64,000 nt of DNA. Source: Vreelandella arcis (lineage in GTDB: Bacteria; Pseudomonadota; Gammaproteobacteria; Pseudomonadales; Halomonadaceae). The first letter of the stretch is position 1, and each line of letters begins with the position of its first letter. Below the pieces are notes generated by a model that saw only the letters and a list, made by a program, of their open reading frames with translations, was not told the origin of the DNA and ran no database searches. Both the position numbers and the translations under genes were made by a program. Shown here piece after piece: positions 9,046-17,085 of the stretch. The stretch covers positions 186,001-250,000 of the forward strand of contig NZ_FNII01000002.1 of the NCBI RefSeq assembly GCF_900103865.1. Reading direction: 5' to 3'.

Positions 9046-10800
9046 TTACTCCTTGCTGACTCGGTTAACTTCTTCAAGGCTGGTAATGCCTTGCATCACT
9101 TTGATAAGGCCGCTGCGGTGCAGGCTTGGGTAGCCTTCGCGGCGCGCCAACTTGTCAATATCAAGGGCGTTGGCGTCGCGCATGATCAACTGGCGCATGG
9201 CCTCGGTTATTGGCACCACTTCGTAAATCCCGATGCGGCCTTTGTAACCCTGGGTACACTGCTTACAGCCAACGGCACGGTAGAAAGTGGCCTGCTGAAT
9301 TTCCTGCTGATTAAACCCTTCGCGCCTTAGCGCTTCATGGGGGATCTCAACGGGTTCTTTGCACTGGGGGCAGAGCTTACGCGCCAAGCGCTGGGCAATG
9401 ATCAGCGTGACCGCACTGGCTATATTGAACGACGACACACCCATATTCGATAAACGGGTCAGCGTTTCCGCGGCCGAGTTGGTATGCACCGTCGATAGAA
9501 CCAGGTGGCCGGTTTGGGCTGCCTTGACCGATATCTCGGCGGTTTCTAAATCACGTATTTCCCCCACCATAACCACATCGGGATCCTGGCGCAGGAACGC
9601 CCGCAGCGCGCTGGCAAAATCCAAGCCGATTTTGGGCAGCACGTTGACCTGGTTAACGCCGGGCACTTTGATTTCCACCGGATCTTCCGCGGTGCAAATA
9701 TTGCGCTCTACCTGGTTGAGAATATTAATGCCCGTATAGAGCGATACGGTTTTACCACTACCCGTTGGGCCGGTGACCAGAATCATCCCCTGAGGCTGTG
9801 CCAGCGCCCGTTCGTAGAAGCCTCGCTGGTCATCCGTGAAGCCTAATTGCTCGATGCCTAGCTGCGCGGCAGTGGGGTCGAGAATCCTCAGTACGAGTTT
9901 TTCTCCGTAAACAGTGGGTAGCGAGTTAACCCGGAAGTCGAGTGAGCGGGTGCGCGATAATTTTAGCTTGATGGCCCCGTCCTGGGGCAAACGGCGCTCT
10001 GAAATATCCAGCCGTGCCATGATTTTTAAACGCGCGGCAATACGGTTGCGCATGGCGAAAGGAGGCCGTGCGACTTCAATCAACATGCCGTCTATCCGAA
10101 AGCGCACCCGGTACTGGGTTTCGTAGGGTTCAAAATGGATGTCCGAGGCGCCACGTCGAATCGCATCCAGCAGCAATTTGTTGACGAATTTGACGATCGG
10201 TGCGTCGTCGCTGTTTTGAGGTGCGTCTTCCAAAGGCGCGTCATCATTGGCCCCCTGGACAACATTTAACGAACTGACGGCATCGTCGACGTCGTCAAGC
10301 TCCTCAAGCATGCTGCGTTCGCTTTGGGTGAGGTAGTGATTCAGCGCTGTGGTGATCTGGTCGACAGGCGCCAGCACCCCCTCAACACTTAGCCCCGTCG
10401 CAAATTGCAGTTCATCCAGTTGGGTCAGCGTAGCGGGGTAAGGCACGGCGACGGTTAATCGGTGACCATGACGCGCCAACGGCAACACCGTTAAATGCTG
10501 GAGCACTTTAACCGGGTATTCAGCGGCAGGGGGCAGGGAGGATAAACGCACGGCATTAAGGTCAATGACCGGCAACCCGTACTCCCAACCGGCCGCGAGC
10601 GCCGCCTGCTTGGAGTCGACTAAACCACTATCGACCACATGCTGCAGCAGCGATAGATCCAAATCAAAAGCCGTTGCCTCGGCAGTTGCCGCTTGCGATT
10701 CGGTGAGTAAGCCGTGCTTGACCAAGCGCTGGGCGATGCCACGCAGTCCGCCCCGGGCGGCGGCATGACTTAAGGTGGACTCGAAATTAGATTCGCTCAT
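9046..10800 (-). CDS. pilB: Type IV pilus assembly ATPase PilB
   Basis: 584 residues from the preferred ATG (10800, MSESNFESTL). In-frame starts at 10857 (GTG) and 10854 (ATG) would add up to 19 residues but lack a ribosome site. The N-terminal MshEN-like region (GLLTESQAATAEA) is followed by the secretion-ATPase core: Walker A TGPTGSGKTVSLY, Walker B PDVVMVGEIRD, and a four-cysteine zinc site (CPQC...GCKQC). PilB powers pilus extension by PilA polymerisation. MshEN domains in some PilB relatives bind c-di-GMP, which is worth noting given the c-di-GMP genes nearby. It heads pilBCD, divergent from pilA. Confidence 0.95.
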   Translation of the reverse strand: MSESNFESTLSHAAARGGLRGIAQRLVKHGLLTESQAATAEATAFDLDLSLLQHVVDSGLVDSKQAALAAGWEYGLPVIDLNAVRLSSLPPAAEYPVKVLQHLTVLPLARHGHRLTVAVPYPATLTQLDELQFATGLSVEGVLAPVDQITTALNHYLTQSERSMLEELDDVDDAVSSLNVVQGANDDAPLEDAPQNSDDAPIVKFVNKLLLDAIRRGASDIHFEPYETQYRVRFRIDGMLIEVARPPFAMRNRIAARLKIMARLDISERRLPQDGAIKLKLSRTRSLDFRVNSLPTVYGEKLVLRILDPTAAQLGIEQLGFTDDQRGFYERALAQPQGMILVTGPTGSGKTVSLYTGINILNQVERNICTAEDPVEIKVPGVNQVNVLPKIGLDFASALRAFLRQDPDVVMVGEIRDLETAEISVKAAQTGHLVLSTVHTNSAAETLTRLSNMGVSSFNIASAVTLIIAQRLARKLCPQCKEPVEIPHEALRREGFNQQEIQQATFYRAVGCKQCTQGYKGRIGIYEVVPITEAMRQLIMRDANALDIDKLARREGYPSLHRSGLIKVMQGITSLEEVNRVSKE

Positions 10801-11039
10801 GCGTGACTCGTTGGTGAAATAGCGCTGCGTGGGTACTTGTACCATATTTGGCATCACAAGGCAGTAATACGGCTTAAGCCGATCGGCTCAAGAAAGGCGG
10901 GATTAGGCCGATAAATCTAATGCACGAAGGTTGAAGTGTGTAGTTGATATATAACAGACCGTAAGTTAATGTCATTCCATATTTTTTATCGAGAAGCTTA
11001 GCGCCAACGCTGAGTACGAATTCCCAAGGAGACGCCTTC

Positions 11040-11558
11040 ATGCAGCATTCTGCACAACCGGCAACCCGTAACACAAAACAAGGCGGCTTCACGCTGATCG
11101 AGCTGATGATCGTTGTAGCGATTATTGGCGTACTGGCCTCCATCGCCGTGCCGCAATACCAGAATTACGTAGGTCGTGCACAAGTGAGTGAAGCGATTTC
11201 ACTCGCCTCCTCGGCTAAAACAGCAGTTTCTGAGTACTATATCACTACTGGAAATTGGCCAGAAGATAACGAAGAGGCTGGTTTATCAGCACCTGAACAA
11301 ATTAGTGGGAGCTATGTTAATAATGTAAGCGTTGCAACCGTAGGCGGACAAGGTGGCGGTATAGTTGTGACTATGCATGGCGAAGATGCGGATGTAGTGG
11401 ATGCCATTGAAAATGCTCGCTTGGTGTTTGAACCGCAGGTTAATGAAGATGACGGTGGAAATAGTGGCTCTGTTGAATGGAATTGTCGCCCTGCTTCTTC
11501 TAATACAATCCCTACGCGCTTCTTACCAGCTAGCTGCCGTAACAGTGACGATGATTAA
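11040..11558 (+). CDS. pilA: Type IV major pilin PilA
   Basis: 172 residues. The prepilin leader ends QGG, with cleavage before FTLIELMIVVAIIGVLASIA: Gly at -1, Phe at +1 and Glu at +5 are all present. The leader is 16 residues, longer than the 6-8 usual for type IVa pilins. Near the C-terminus a cysteine pair (NCRP ... SCRN) can form the disulfide loop. The variable middle (about 60-140) is rich in Gly, Asp and Glu; an acidic surface suits a halophile. AAGGAG precedes the start. It is monocistronic, closed by a terminator, and divergent from pilB. Confidence 0.93.
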   Translation: MQHSAQPATRNTKQGGFTLIELMIVVAIIGVLASIAVPQYQNYVGRAQVSEAISLASSAKTAVSEYYITTGNWPEDNEEAGLSAPEQISGSYVNNVSVATVGGQGGGIVVTMHGEDADVVDAIENARLVFEPQVNEDDGGNSGSVEWNCRPASSNTIPTRFLPASCRNSDDD

Positions 11559-11579
11559 TTAAAAGAATTACAATCTAAC

Positions 11580-11601
11580 AAGGGCCTTCGGGCCCTTTTT
11601 T
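11580..11601 (+). terminator. Terminator after pilA
   Basis: AAGGGCC (11580-11586), a TTCG tetraloop and GGCCCTT (11591-11597) run into a T tract, 22 bases after the pilA stop. Confidence 0.92.
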
Positions 11602-11665
11602 ATTTTCTCAATCCCTGCGCATTTGCTCGCTACACTGTAAGCACTAAGCAAAAAAGGAGCTTACA

Positions 11666-12121
11666 GTGAATCCCTCTAAAATCGCCGCTCCATGTGTGCT
11701 TGTTGCGCTTCTGCACAGTAGTGTCGCAATAGCTCAACCTGACCATGCCCCCGCCCACGGCGCACGAGATAACCCGTCATCTCAGCACCGCCAAAACGAC
11801 CGCGGTGATCATCGCACAGGTAAGTCCGATTACCGCCACGAACGCCATCGGGATCGCCCTGTCATTGATGAACAAGCGCTGCGCCGATTGTTGCGCGAGT
11901 ATGGTGTCGTCAATGCTGAGCCGTTGCCACCCGGCATTCAGCGCAATCTTGCGCGTGGCAAACCATTACCGCCGGGCATTGCCAAACGTTTTGATGGCCC
12001 GCTGGCCAATGAGCTTCCCCACTACTCCGGCTATGAATGGCAGCGCGTGGGGGCCGACGTCGTACTGATTGATGCGGCCACGCGGGTAGTTGTCGATATT
12101 CTGGTCGATGCCTTACGCTAA
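11666..12121 (+). CDS. Secreted CigR/RcnB-like protein
   Basis: 151 residues with GTG start behind AAAAAGGAG. A signal peptide covers about residues 1-23 (hydrophobic VLVALLHSSVAIAQ). A His/Arg/Asp-rich low-complexity stretch follows (about 25-65). The C-terminal part carries LPPGIQRNLARGKPLPPGIA and the closing strand VLIDAATRVVVDIL, which is the pattern of the CigR anti-virulence regulator/RcnB periplasmic family. Such proteins are periplasmic; a role in metal homeostasis or envelope signalling is known only for some members. Function here is not established. Confidence 0.75.
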   Translation: MNPSKIAAPCVLVALLHSSVAIAQPDHAPAHGARDNPSSQHRQNDRGDHRTGKSDYRHERHRDRPVIDEQALRRLLREYGVVNAEPLPPGIQRNLARGKPLPPGIAKRFDGPLANELPHYSGYEWQRVGADVVLIDAATRVVVDILVDALR

Positions 12122-12147
12122 TCGCTGGCTTATTAAATGGAGAGGGT

Positions 12148-12966
12148 ATGGCAGCCTATAGCCTTAAAGAACGGCTGGACATTGCACAGTCGATAGCCGA
12201 GCAGGCGGGGCAAATGATTCTCAAGGCCCGTGATGAGCAATCGTTTAGTCGGCGTTACAAAGCCGGTGATGAATTGGTGACCGATACGGATGTGGCGGTA
12301 GACCGCTTTATCAGCGATCAGCTTGCGGCGTATTTTCCTGACGAGGATCAGCTAAGCGAAGAGCTGTCCCCCGAGCAGGCATTAGATGCGAGTGCGCCTA
12401 AGCTGTGGGTGGTTGATCCCATTGACGGAACGGTCAACTTTGCCCAAGGGCTTCGCCATGTGGCGGTATCAATTGGTTGGGTGGAAGACGGCGTGGCGAA
12501 AGTGGGCGTTGTGCATGCCCCGTTTCTGCAAGAAACCTTTACTGGCGGGCAGGGGCTAGGGGCGCACTGTAATCAGCAGGTGATCCAACCAAGCGTTGCC
12601 AGCGAACTGTCGCGGAGTTTGGTGGCCACCGGTTTTCCGTACCAGCGTGCCGCCCGCGATGCGCTGTTACCTCGGTTAGCTGCGGTATTGGCCAACTGCC
12701 GCGATATACGCCGCAACGGGGCGGCTGCCTTGGATATTTGCGATGTTGCCTGCGGGCGCTTGGACGCTTATTACGAGAGTGTCTCGCCCTGGGACTTTGT
12801 CGCCGGCTGGGTGATCGCGCGGGAAGCAGGGGCCTTGGTTGGTCACCTGTGCGACGTGCCAGAGGAGGTGCCCGAAGACCTCTACGCCCAGCACTTGTTA
12901 GTCAGTACACCGGCGATTTACTCGGCGATGAAGGCCTTGCTGCTTGACGCTGACAGTCGGGCATAG
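12148..12966 (+). CDS. Inositol monophosphatase family protein
   Basis: 272 residues of the Mg-dependent sugar-phosphatase superfamily. Metal-binding motifs are present: SEELSPEQ (first Glu), WVVDPIDGTVNFAQG (DPIDGT) near residue 88, and SPWDFVAGWVIAREAGA (WDxxAG) near residue 215. It resembles SuhB and related phosphatases that hydrolyse inositol-1-phosphate or other sugar phosphates, but relatives also act on 3'-phosphoadenosine 5'-phosphate or histidinol phosphate, so the substrate is open. It follows the CigR-like gene by 26 bases and precedes tRNA-Pro. Confidence 0.88.
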   Translation: MAAYSLKERLDIAQSIAEQAGQMILKARDEQSFSRRYKAGDELVTDTDVAVDRFISDQLAAYFPDEDQLSEELSPEQALDASAPKLWVVDPIDGTVNFAQGLRHVAVSIGWVEDGVAKVGVVHAPFLQETFTGGQGLGAHCNQQVIQPSVASELSRSLVATGFPYQRAARDALLPRLAAVLANCRDIRRNGAAALDICDVACGRLDAYYESVSPWDFVAGWVIAREAGALVGHLCDVPEEVPEDLYAQHLLVSTPAIYSAMKALLLDADSRA

Positions 12967-13024
12967 GCGGTAATTGCTAATCGGCGTGCGAGGCAAACGC
13001 TTGAAAAGAAAGCGCAAAAATAGC

Positions 13025-13053
13025 TTTTCATTTGGTGGATAAAACGCTAGTAT
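13025..13053 (+). promoter_or_regulatory. Sigma-70-type promoter for tRNA-Pro
   Basis: TTTTCA (13025-13030) and TAGTAT (13048-13053) are separated by 17 bases and lie about 38 bases before the mature tRNA. Confidence 0.55.
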
Positions 13054-13090
13054 ACGCACCGTCTTGAGGCAGAAGCATACGCCTTAAACT

Positions 13091-13167
13091 CGGAGCGTGG
13101 CGCAGCTTGGTAGCGCGTTGCAATGGGGTTGCAAAGGTCGCAGGTTCGAATCCTGTCGCTCCGACCA
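13091..13167 (+). tRNA. tRNA-Pro (anticodon GGG)
   Basis: A 77-base cloverleaf with encoded CCA. Acceptor CGGAGCG pairs with CGCTCCG, the D-stem is GCGC/GCGC, the anticodon stem TTGCA/TGCAA has loop ATGGGGT (anticodon GGG), and the T-arm is GCAGG-TTCGAAT-CCTGT. It stands at the left edge of the c-di-GMP gene island, a usual integration target, although no repeated tRNA end was found on the other side. Confidence 0.96.
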
Positions 13168-13180
13168 AATGTTTAAATAT

Positions 13181-13218
13181 AAACGGCCACATAGCTCATT
13201 GCAGCGGTGGCCGTTTTT
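13181..13218 (+). terminator. Terminator after tRNA-Pro
   Basis: AAACGGCCAC (13181-13190) pairs with GTGGCCGTTT across a 16-base loop and continues into TTTTTA. Confidence 0.8.
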
Positions 13219-13248
13219 ATATGCGTTTGTCGCTAGGTGACATATAGG

Positions 13249-13423
13249 TCACGCGTCCGAAACGCTTGGCTGATATCTGGCCATTTCCATTGCCCTCAAT
13301 GGTAAATTCTGATTGTCCAGTTGGAAGCTCAGTGACGCTGAACGCAGCACATACGATGCCCAGGGCCGGGCGCCCATGAACTGAATAATATCCACCAGCA
13401 TATCGCCAAAAGGTCCCAAACTA
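13249..13423 (-). pseudogene. Possible C-terminal remnant of an unidentified gene
   Basis: Between tRNA-Pro and the GGDEF gene, the minus strand encodes an uninterrupted segment that ends RAMEMARYQPSVSDA and includes GDMLVDIIQFMGARPWASYV. Its composition looks like real protein and it lies outside the GGDEF gene. The frame runs on antisense into that gene, so no full gene survives. The family was not recognised. It may equally be chance. Confidence 0.25.
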
Positions 13424-14779
13424 ATGAAGCTTGCCCGATTTATACAGACAGAAAGGGAGCAACTGCTTAAGGACTTTGGGGAAGCCGCACTGGAAATTGC
13501 GCCGGAATTGAGGGGAGAAGATAGCCGCGCCCGGGAAGACCATGCTCGAGAAATGCTGGAGTTCATCACTGAAGACCTCCTGACACCCCAGGCCAATCGA
13601 GAGTCGGCACGCAAAGCGCTGGGCAAAGCCAGATCCCCTATTTCGAAAGCCGCTGACCAGCACGGCACAGGCCGCCACAGTCAAGGTCTGTCGATGGTTC
13701 AGATGATTCAGGAGCTGCGGGCCCTGCGGGCGAGGGTTATGCAGGTCTGGGGCGATTCGCAGCAAGGCCTCAGCACTAACGACATTGATGAGCTTTTACG
13801 TTTCAATGAGGCCATCGACCATTTGATTGTTAACTCGGTGGCGAGCTACTCCGACCTTAAAGAACAGGAAACACACTTGTTCGAAGCGATGTTGAGAGTC
13901 TCCCCCGATCCATCTGCCATATTCGACCCCGGTGGTAAGTTTCTGTTTCTTAACACTCCGATGGCTGATATGGCGAATATAACGATTGCGGATGCTGTGG
14001 GTAATACCCCGCTTGAGCTGGCACTGGGTTTTGCCACAAAGTTGCACGACGCGATTGCAGCAACTGTTGCCACCGGCCAGTTCCAGCGCAAGGAGTTTCA
14101 TTATACGTCTCCCTCAGGCCAGGAGTTGTATTTTGATTGCCAGCTTGTACCGGTATTTGACGACCAGAACGAAATTAAAGCGGTTGCCAAAACTTCGCGG
14201 GACATTACTGAGCGGAAACAGGCTGAACGCCAAGTCTGGCGAAGTGCCAATTTTGATTCGCTCACCGGTATCCCCAACCGTCGGCTGTTCCTCGACCGGC
14301 TTGAGCAGAGCTTGCAGGAAGCTAAACGACATGATTGCTCCTTTGCCTTACTGTTCATCGATCTGGATCGCTTCAAGCAGGCCAATGACGAGCTTGGACA
14401 CAAAGCCGGTGACTTGCTTCTAGAGCAGGTGGCCGAACGGATAAGCACCAATGTCCGGGCCATGGACACAGTGGCCCGGCTTGGTGGAGACGAATTCACC
14501 CTGATCTTTAAGGACATCACCCGGGAAAATGCAAAGAAAGCCGCTAAGGTATTGCTGGGTAGTCTCGAACGATCGTTTTACGTTGAGGCTCACGAGGTAT
14601 ATCTTTCCGGCAGTATCGGCCTGGCCCTGTACCCTGAAGACGGCACGGATGCCGACCAACTGATGCACAACGCCGATCAGGCCATGTACGCCGCTAAGGA
14701 GCGTGGAGGTCACCAAGTTCTGCTTCATCAGGATCTAGGTGGAGCAGAGCAATCTTTTGACCGAACCCTTGTGGACTAA
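13424..14779 (+). CDS. Diguanylate cyclase with RsbRD_N-like and PAS sensor domains
   Basis: 451 residues, no membrane segment, so cytoplasmic. Order: an N-terminal helical domain (about 1-150) resembling the RsbT co-antagonist N-terminal (RsbRD_N) type; a PAS domain (about 152-262) ending in the PAC sequence KTSRDITERKQAE; and a GGDEF domain (about 275-440). The active-site motif RLGGDEF (GGDEF at 354-358) is intact, and RAMD at 345-348, five residues ahead, is a product-inhibition (I) site. It should make c-di-GMP from two GTP. The stop shares four bases (CTAA) with the stop of the convergent GGDEF-EAL gene. Neighbours suggest one signalling locus. Confidence 0.88.
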   Translation: MKLARFIQTEREQLLKDFGEAALEIAPELRGEDSRAREDHAREMLEFITEDLLTPQANRESARKALGKARSPISKAADQHGTGRHSQGLSMVQMIQELRALRARVMQVWGDSQQGLSTNDIDELLRFNEAIDHLIVNSVASYSDLKEQETHLFEAMLRVSPDPSAIFDPGGKFLFLNTPMADMANITIADAVGNTPLELALGFATKLHDAIAATVATGQFQRKEFHYTSPSGQELYFDCQLVPVFDDQNEIKAVAKTSRDITERKQAERQVWRSANFDSLTGIPNRRLFLDRLEQSLQEAKRHDCSFALLFIDLDRFKQANDELGHKAGDLLLEQVAERISTNVRAMDTVARLGGDEFTLIFKDITRENAKKAAKVLLGSLERSFYVEAHEVYLSGSIGLALYPEDGTDADQLMHNADQAMYAAKERGGHQVLLHQDLGGAEQSFDRTLVD

Positions 14780-17085
14780 TTAAGATTACGATGCTGCTCT
14801 TTAAGACGCAGTTCCAGTTCGTGAGCGGGTACCGCACGACTAAGCCAAAAACCCTGGCCCCAGCCGTTGGCTTCGGTTGTCGTCTGCAAAAATCGGCGTT
14901 GCTCATCGGTTTCAATGCCCTCAGCAATGGTGTTTAGGTTCAAGCTTGCGGCCATTTGCTGAATGATGGAGACAAGCGCCGCCCCTTTGCTGTCTGGCTT
15001 GCCCAGCTCGCTGATGAAGCTGCGATCGATCTTCAACGTTTGAATCGATAGGTGTTGTAGTCGACTCAGCGAGGAATAACCGGTGCCAAAGTCGTCGATG
15101 GCGAGCTGAAAGCCTTTTGCATGCAGTTCCTCCAGAATCATCTCGATGGCTTCCGGGTCGTTCATCAAGGCATTTTCGGTGACTTCTAAGTGTATCCAGC
15201 GCGGATCGATATGCGGTCTGACCAGAGCTGCAAAACTCTCCGCGATACAACCCGAATGCAGCTGGTTAAGGCTGACGTTGACTGCCATATCCAACTGGTA
15301 ACCTTGATCATGCCAGACCTTTAGCTGCCGAGCGGCGGATTCCAGTACCCAGTCACCGAGAGGCTTGATCATGCCGGTTTCTTCAACTACTGGCATGAAA
15401 GAACCGGGCATTAGGATTTCTCCATCAGACTGAGGCCAACGAATCAGCGCTTCGGCAGCAACAATCCTGCAGCTGTCGAGTTCAAATATTGGCTGGTAAT
15501 AAAGTTCGAATTCTTCGTTGTCCAGCGCTTCACGCAGACGCGATTCCATAGCAAAGCGCTGCTGGCGGCTGGCCGAGAGATCTTCTGAAAACAGTAAGTA
15601 ACGGTCGCCGCCTTGGCGCTTGGCCTCGAACATGGCCTTGTCGGCATTTTCAATCAACAGGGTGGCATTCTGCCCATGATCGGGATACAAGCTGATACCA
15701 ATACTGGCGCCGAGATGGTGCGTGAAGTTGCCTGTCGTTAGGGGTTCTGTCAGGTGGGCGATAATCCGATTGGCCAGTGCATAGGCGTTGGTGATGAGCT
15801 GCTCCCGCGTCGAGGTGCCACCTTGGCGAGGCTCATGATTCATCAACACCAGGAACTCGTCGCCTCCCTGACGAATCACTTGGTCGTCGTTACGTACGGC
15901 ACTTTGCAGGCGCTGCCCAACTTGAACAAGAACTTGATCACCCACCTCATGGCCCAAGGCATCGTTGATCAGCTTGAAGCGGTCAAGATCGATGAACAGC
16001 ACCGCACCGGAGGTATCGGAGTGATTCGCGGTGTCCAGCATACCGTCTAGGGAATGGATGAGATGTCGTCGATTGGGCAGGCCGGTCAATGCATCGGTGT
16101 AAGCCAGATAGTGGATTTTGGCGGATTGATGCTCGCTTTCACGCAGGGTGCGTAATGCCTTCAGGCCGAACACCAGGTTGTCGGCGAGCCGCTCCAGCAG
16201 TTGGCACTCCTCGTGACCGAAATGCCCCGGATTCCGTGAGTAAATAGCCAGGCAGCCAGGGAGGCCGGACTCGAAGATTAGCGGTAGAGTGATGGCCGAG
16301 GCCAGACCGTGACAGCGCGCACGCTCCTTGATGTGAGCCAGGGAGGGTTCATGGGCGATGTTGTTAACGACGCGGGTCTTGCCCGTCCGTAGTGCCTGGC
16401 CAACGGTTCCCGAGCCCTTAAGATCCTTACCCCAGCCGAGCTTAAGCTCGGACAGAAAAGCTGCTGCCGGCCCGGCACTCGTATGAATCTGGATGGGTTT
16501 GTCAGCCTGATCGATGGCAAAGCCCACCCATGCGAGGTCGTAGTTCTCCTCATCGACGATTGTCCGACATATCGCGCTGAGTAACTCGTCTTCGCTCTTG
16601 GCGCGGACTACGACGCTGTCGCAGGCGTTCAATGTGCGTAGGGCGCTGACGACGCCCACGAGCTGTTGGCGATTGCTTTCTTGTTCTTGCGATAGGGCAC
16701 GTAGGCGCAGCAGATTATTGATCCGTGCCGACAGTTCCGCCTGAGTAGTGGGAATGCGCAGTATGTCATCGACACTATGGCCCAGCTCGGCGGTGATGCG
16801 TGGCGGAACCTGGGTTCGGCTGTCGGTGACCAGGAGCACCGGTAGCGTTATTGGATCCGCTCGGTTGCGCAGGTGAAGAATCTTTTTATGATAATGCTGC
16901 AGTGATGCCGTGTCCGCGACGATCAAGTCGACACCCAGGGCTGCCTCCTCGCTTTCGTCAGCCAGCGCATCCTGCACGTGAAAGTCGTGACCAAGCATCC
17001 GCTTGAGCAGATTGGCATTGGCCCTGTTCGCCAGAGCGATGCTCATGACGGGCTGGCTTTGAATCTTGTGTTCGCGGTGTGTCAC
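14776..17085 (-). CDS. Receiver-like/GAF/GGDEF/EAL c-di-GMP turnover protein
   Basis: 769 residues: a receiver-like domain (about 12-128; candidate Asp58), a GAF domain (about 145-310), GGDEF (about 325-500; QGGDEF with GGDEF at 407-411, I-site RNDD 398-401) and EAL (about 512-765). EAL hallmarks are intact: EALIRW (545-550), EVTENALM, DDFGTGYSSL, LKIDRSFI and the late TIAEGIE. Both synthesis and breakdown of c-di-GMP are thus possible. The GTG start (17083-17085) overlaps the TGA of the kaiC-like gene as GTGA, so the pair is coupled; a downstream ATG (17046) is an alternative. The receiver-like domain suggests control by a phosphorelay or by the KaiC partner. Confidence 0.88.
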   Translation of the reverse strand: MTHREHKIQSQPVMSIALANRANANLLKRMLGHDFHVQDALADESEEAALGVDLIVADTASLQHYHKKILHLRNRADPITLPVLLVTDSRTQVPPRITAELGHSVDDILRIPTTQAELSARINNLLRLRALSQEQESNRQQLVGVVSALRTLNACDSVVVRAKSEDELLSAICRTIVDEENYDLAWVGFAIDQADKPIQIHTSAGPAAAFLSELKLGWGKDLKGSGTVGQALRTGKTRVVNNIAHEPSLAHIKERARCHGLASAITLPLIFESGLPGCLAIYSRNPGHFGHEECQLLERLADNLVFGLKALRTLRESEHQSAKIHYLAYTDALTGLPNRRHLIHSLDGMLDTANHSDTSGAVLFIDLDRFKLINDALGHEVGDQVLVQVGQRLQSAVRNDDQVIRQGGDEFLVLMNHEPRQGGTSTREQLITNAYALANRIIAHLTEPLTTGNFTHHLGASIGISLYPDHGQNATLLIENADKAMFEAKRQGGDRYLLFSEDLSASRQQRFAMESRLREALDNEEFELYYQPIFELDSCRIVAAEALIRWPQSDGEILMPGSFMPVVEETGMIKPLGDWVLESAARQLKVWHDQGYQLDMAVNVSLNQLHSGCIAESFAALVRPHIDPRWIHLEVTENALMNDPEAIEMILEELHAKGFQLAIDDFGTGYSSLSRLQHLSIQTLKIDRSFISELGKPDSKGAALVSIIQQMAASLNLNTIAEGIETDEQRRFLQTTTEANGWGQGFWLSRAVPAHELELRLKEQHRNLN

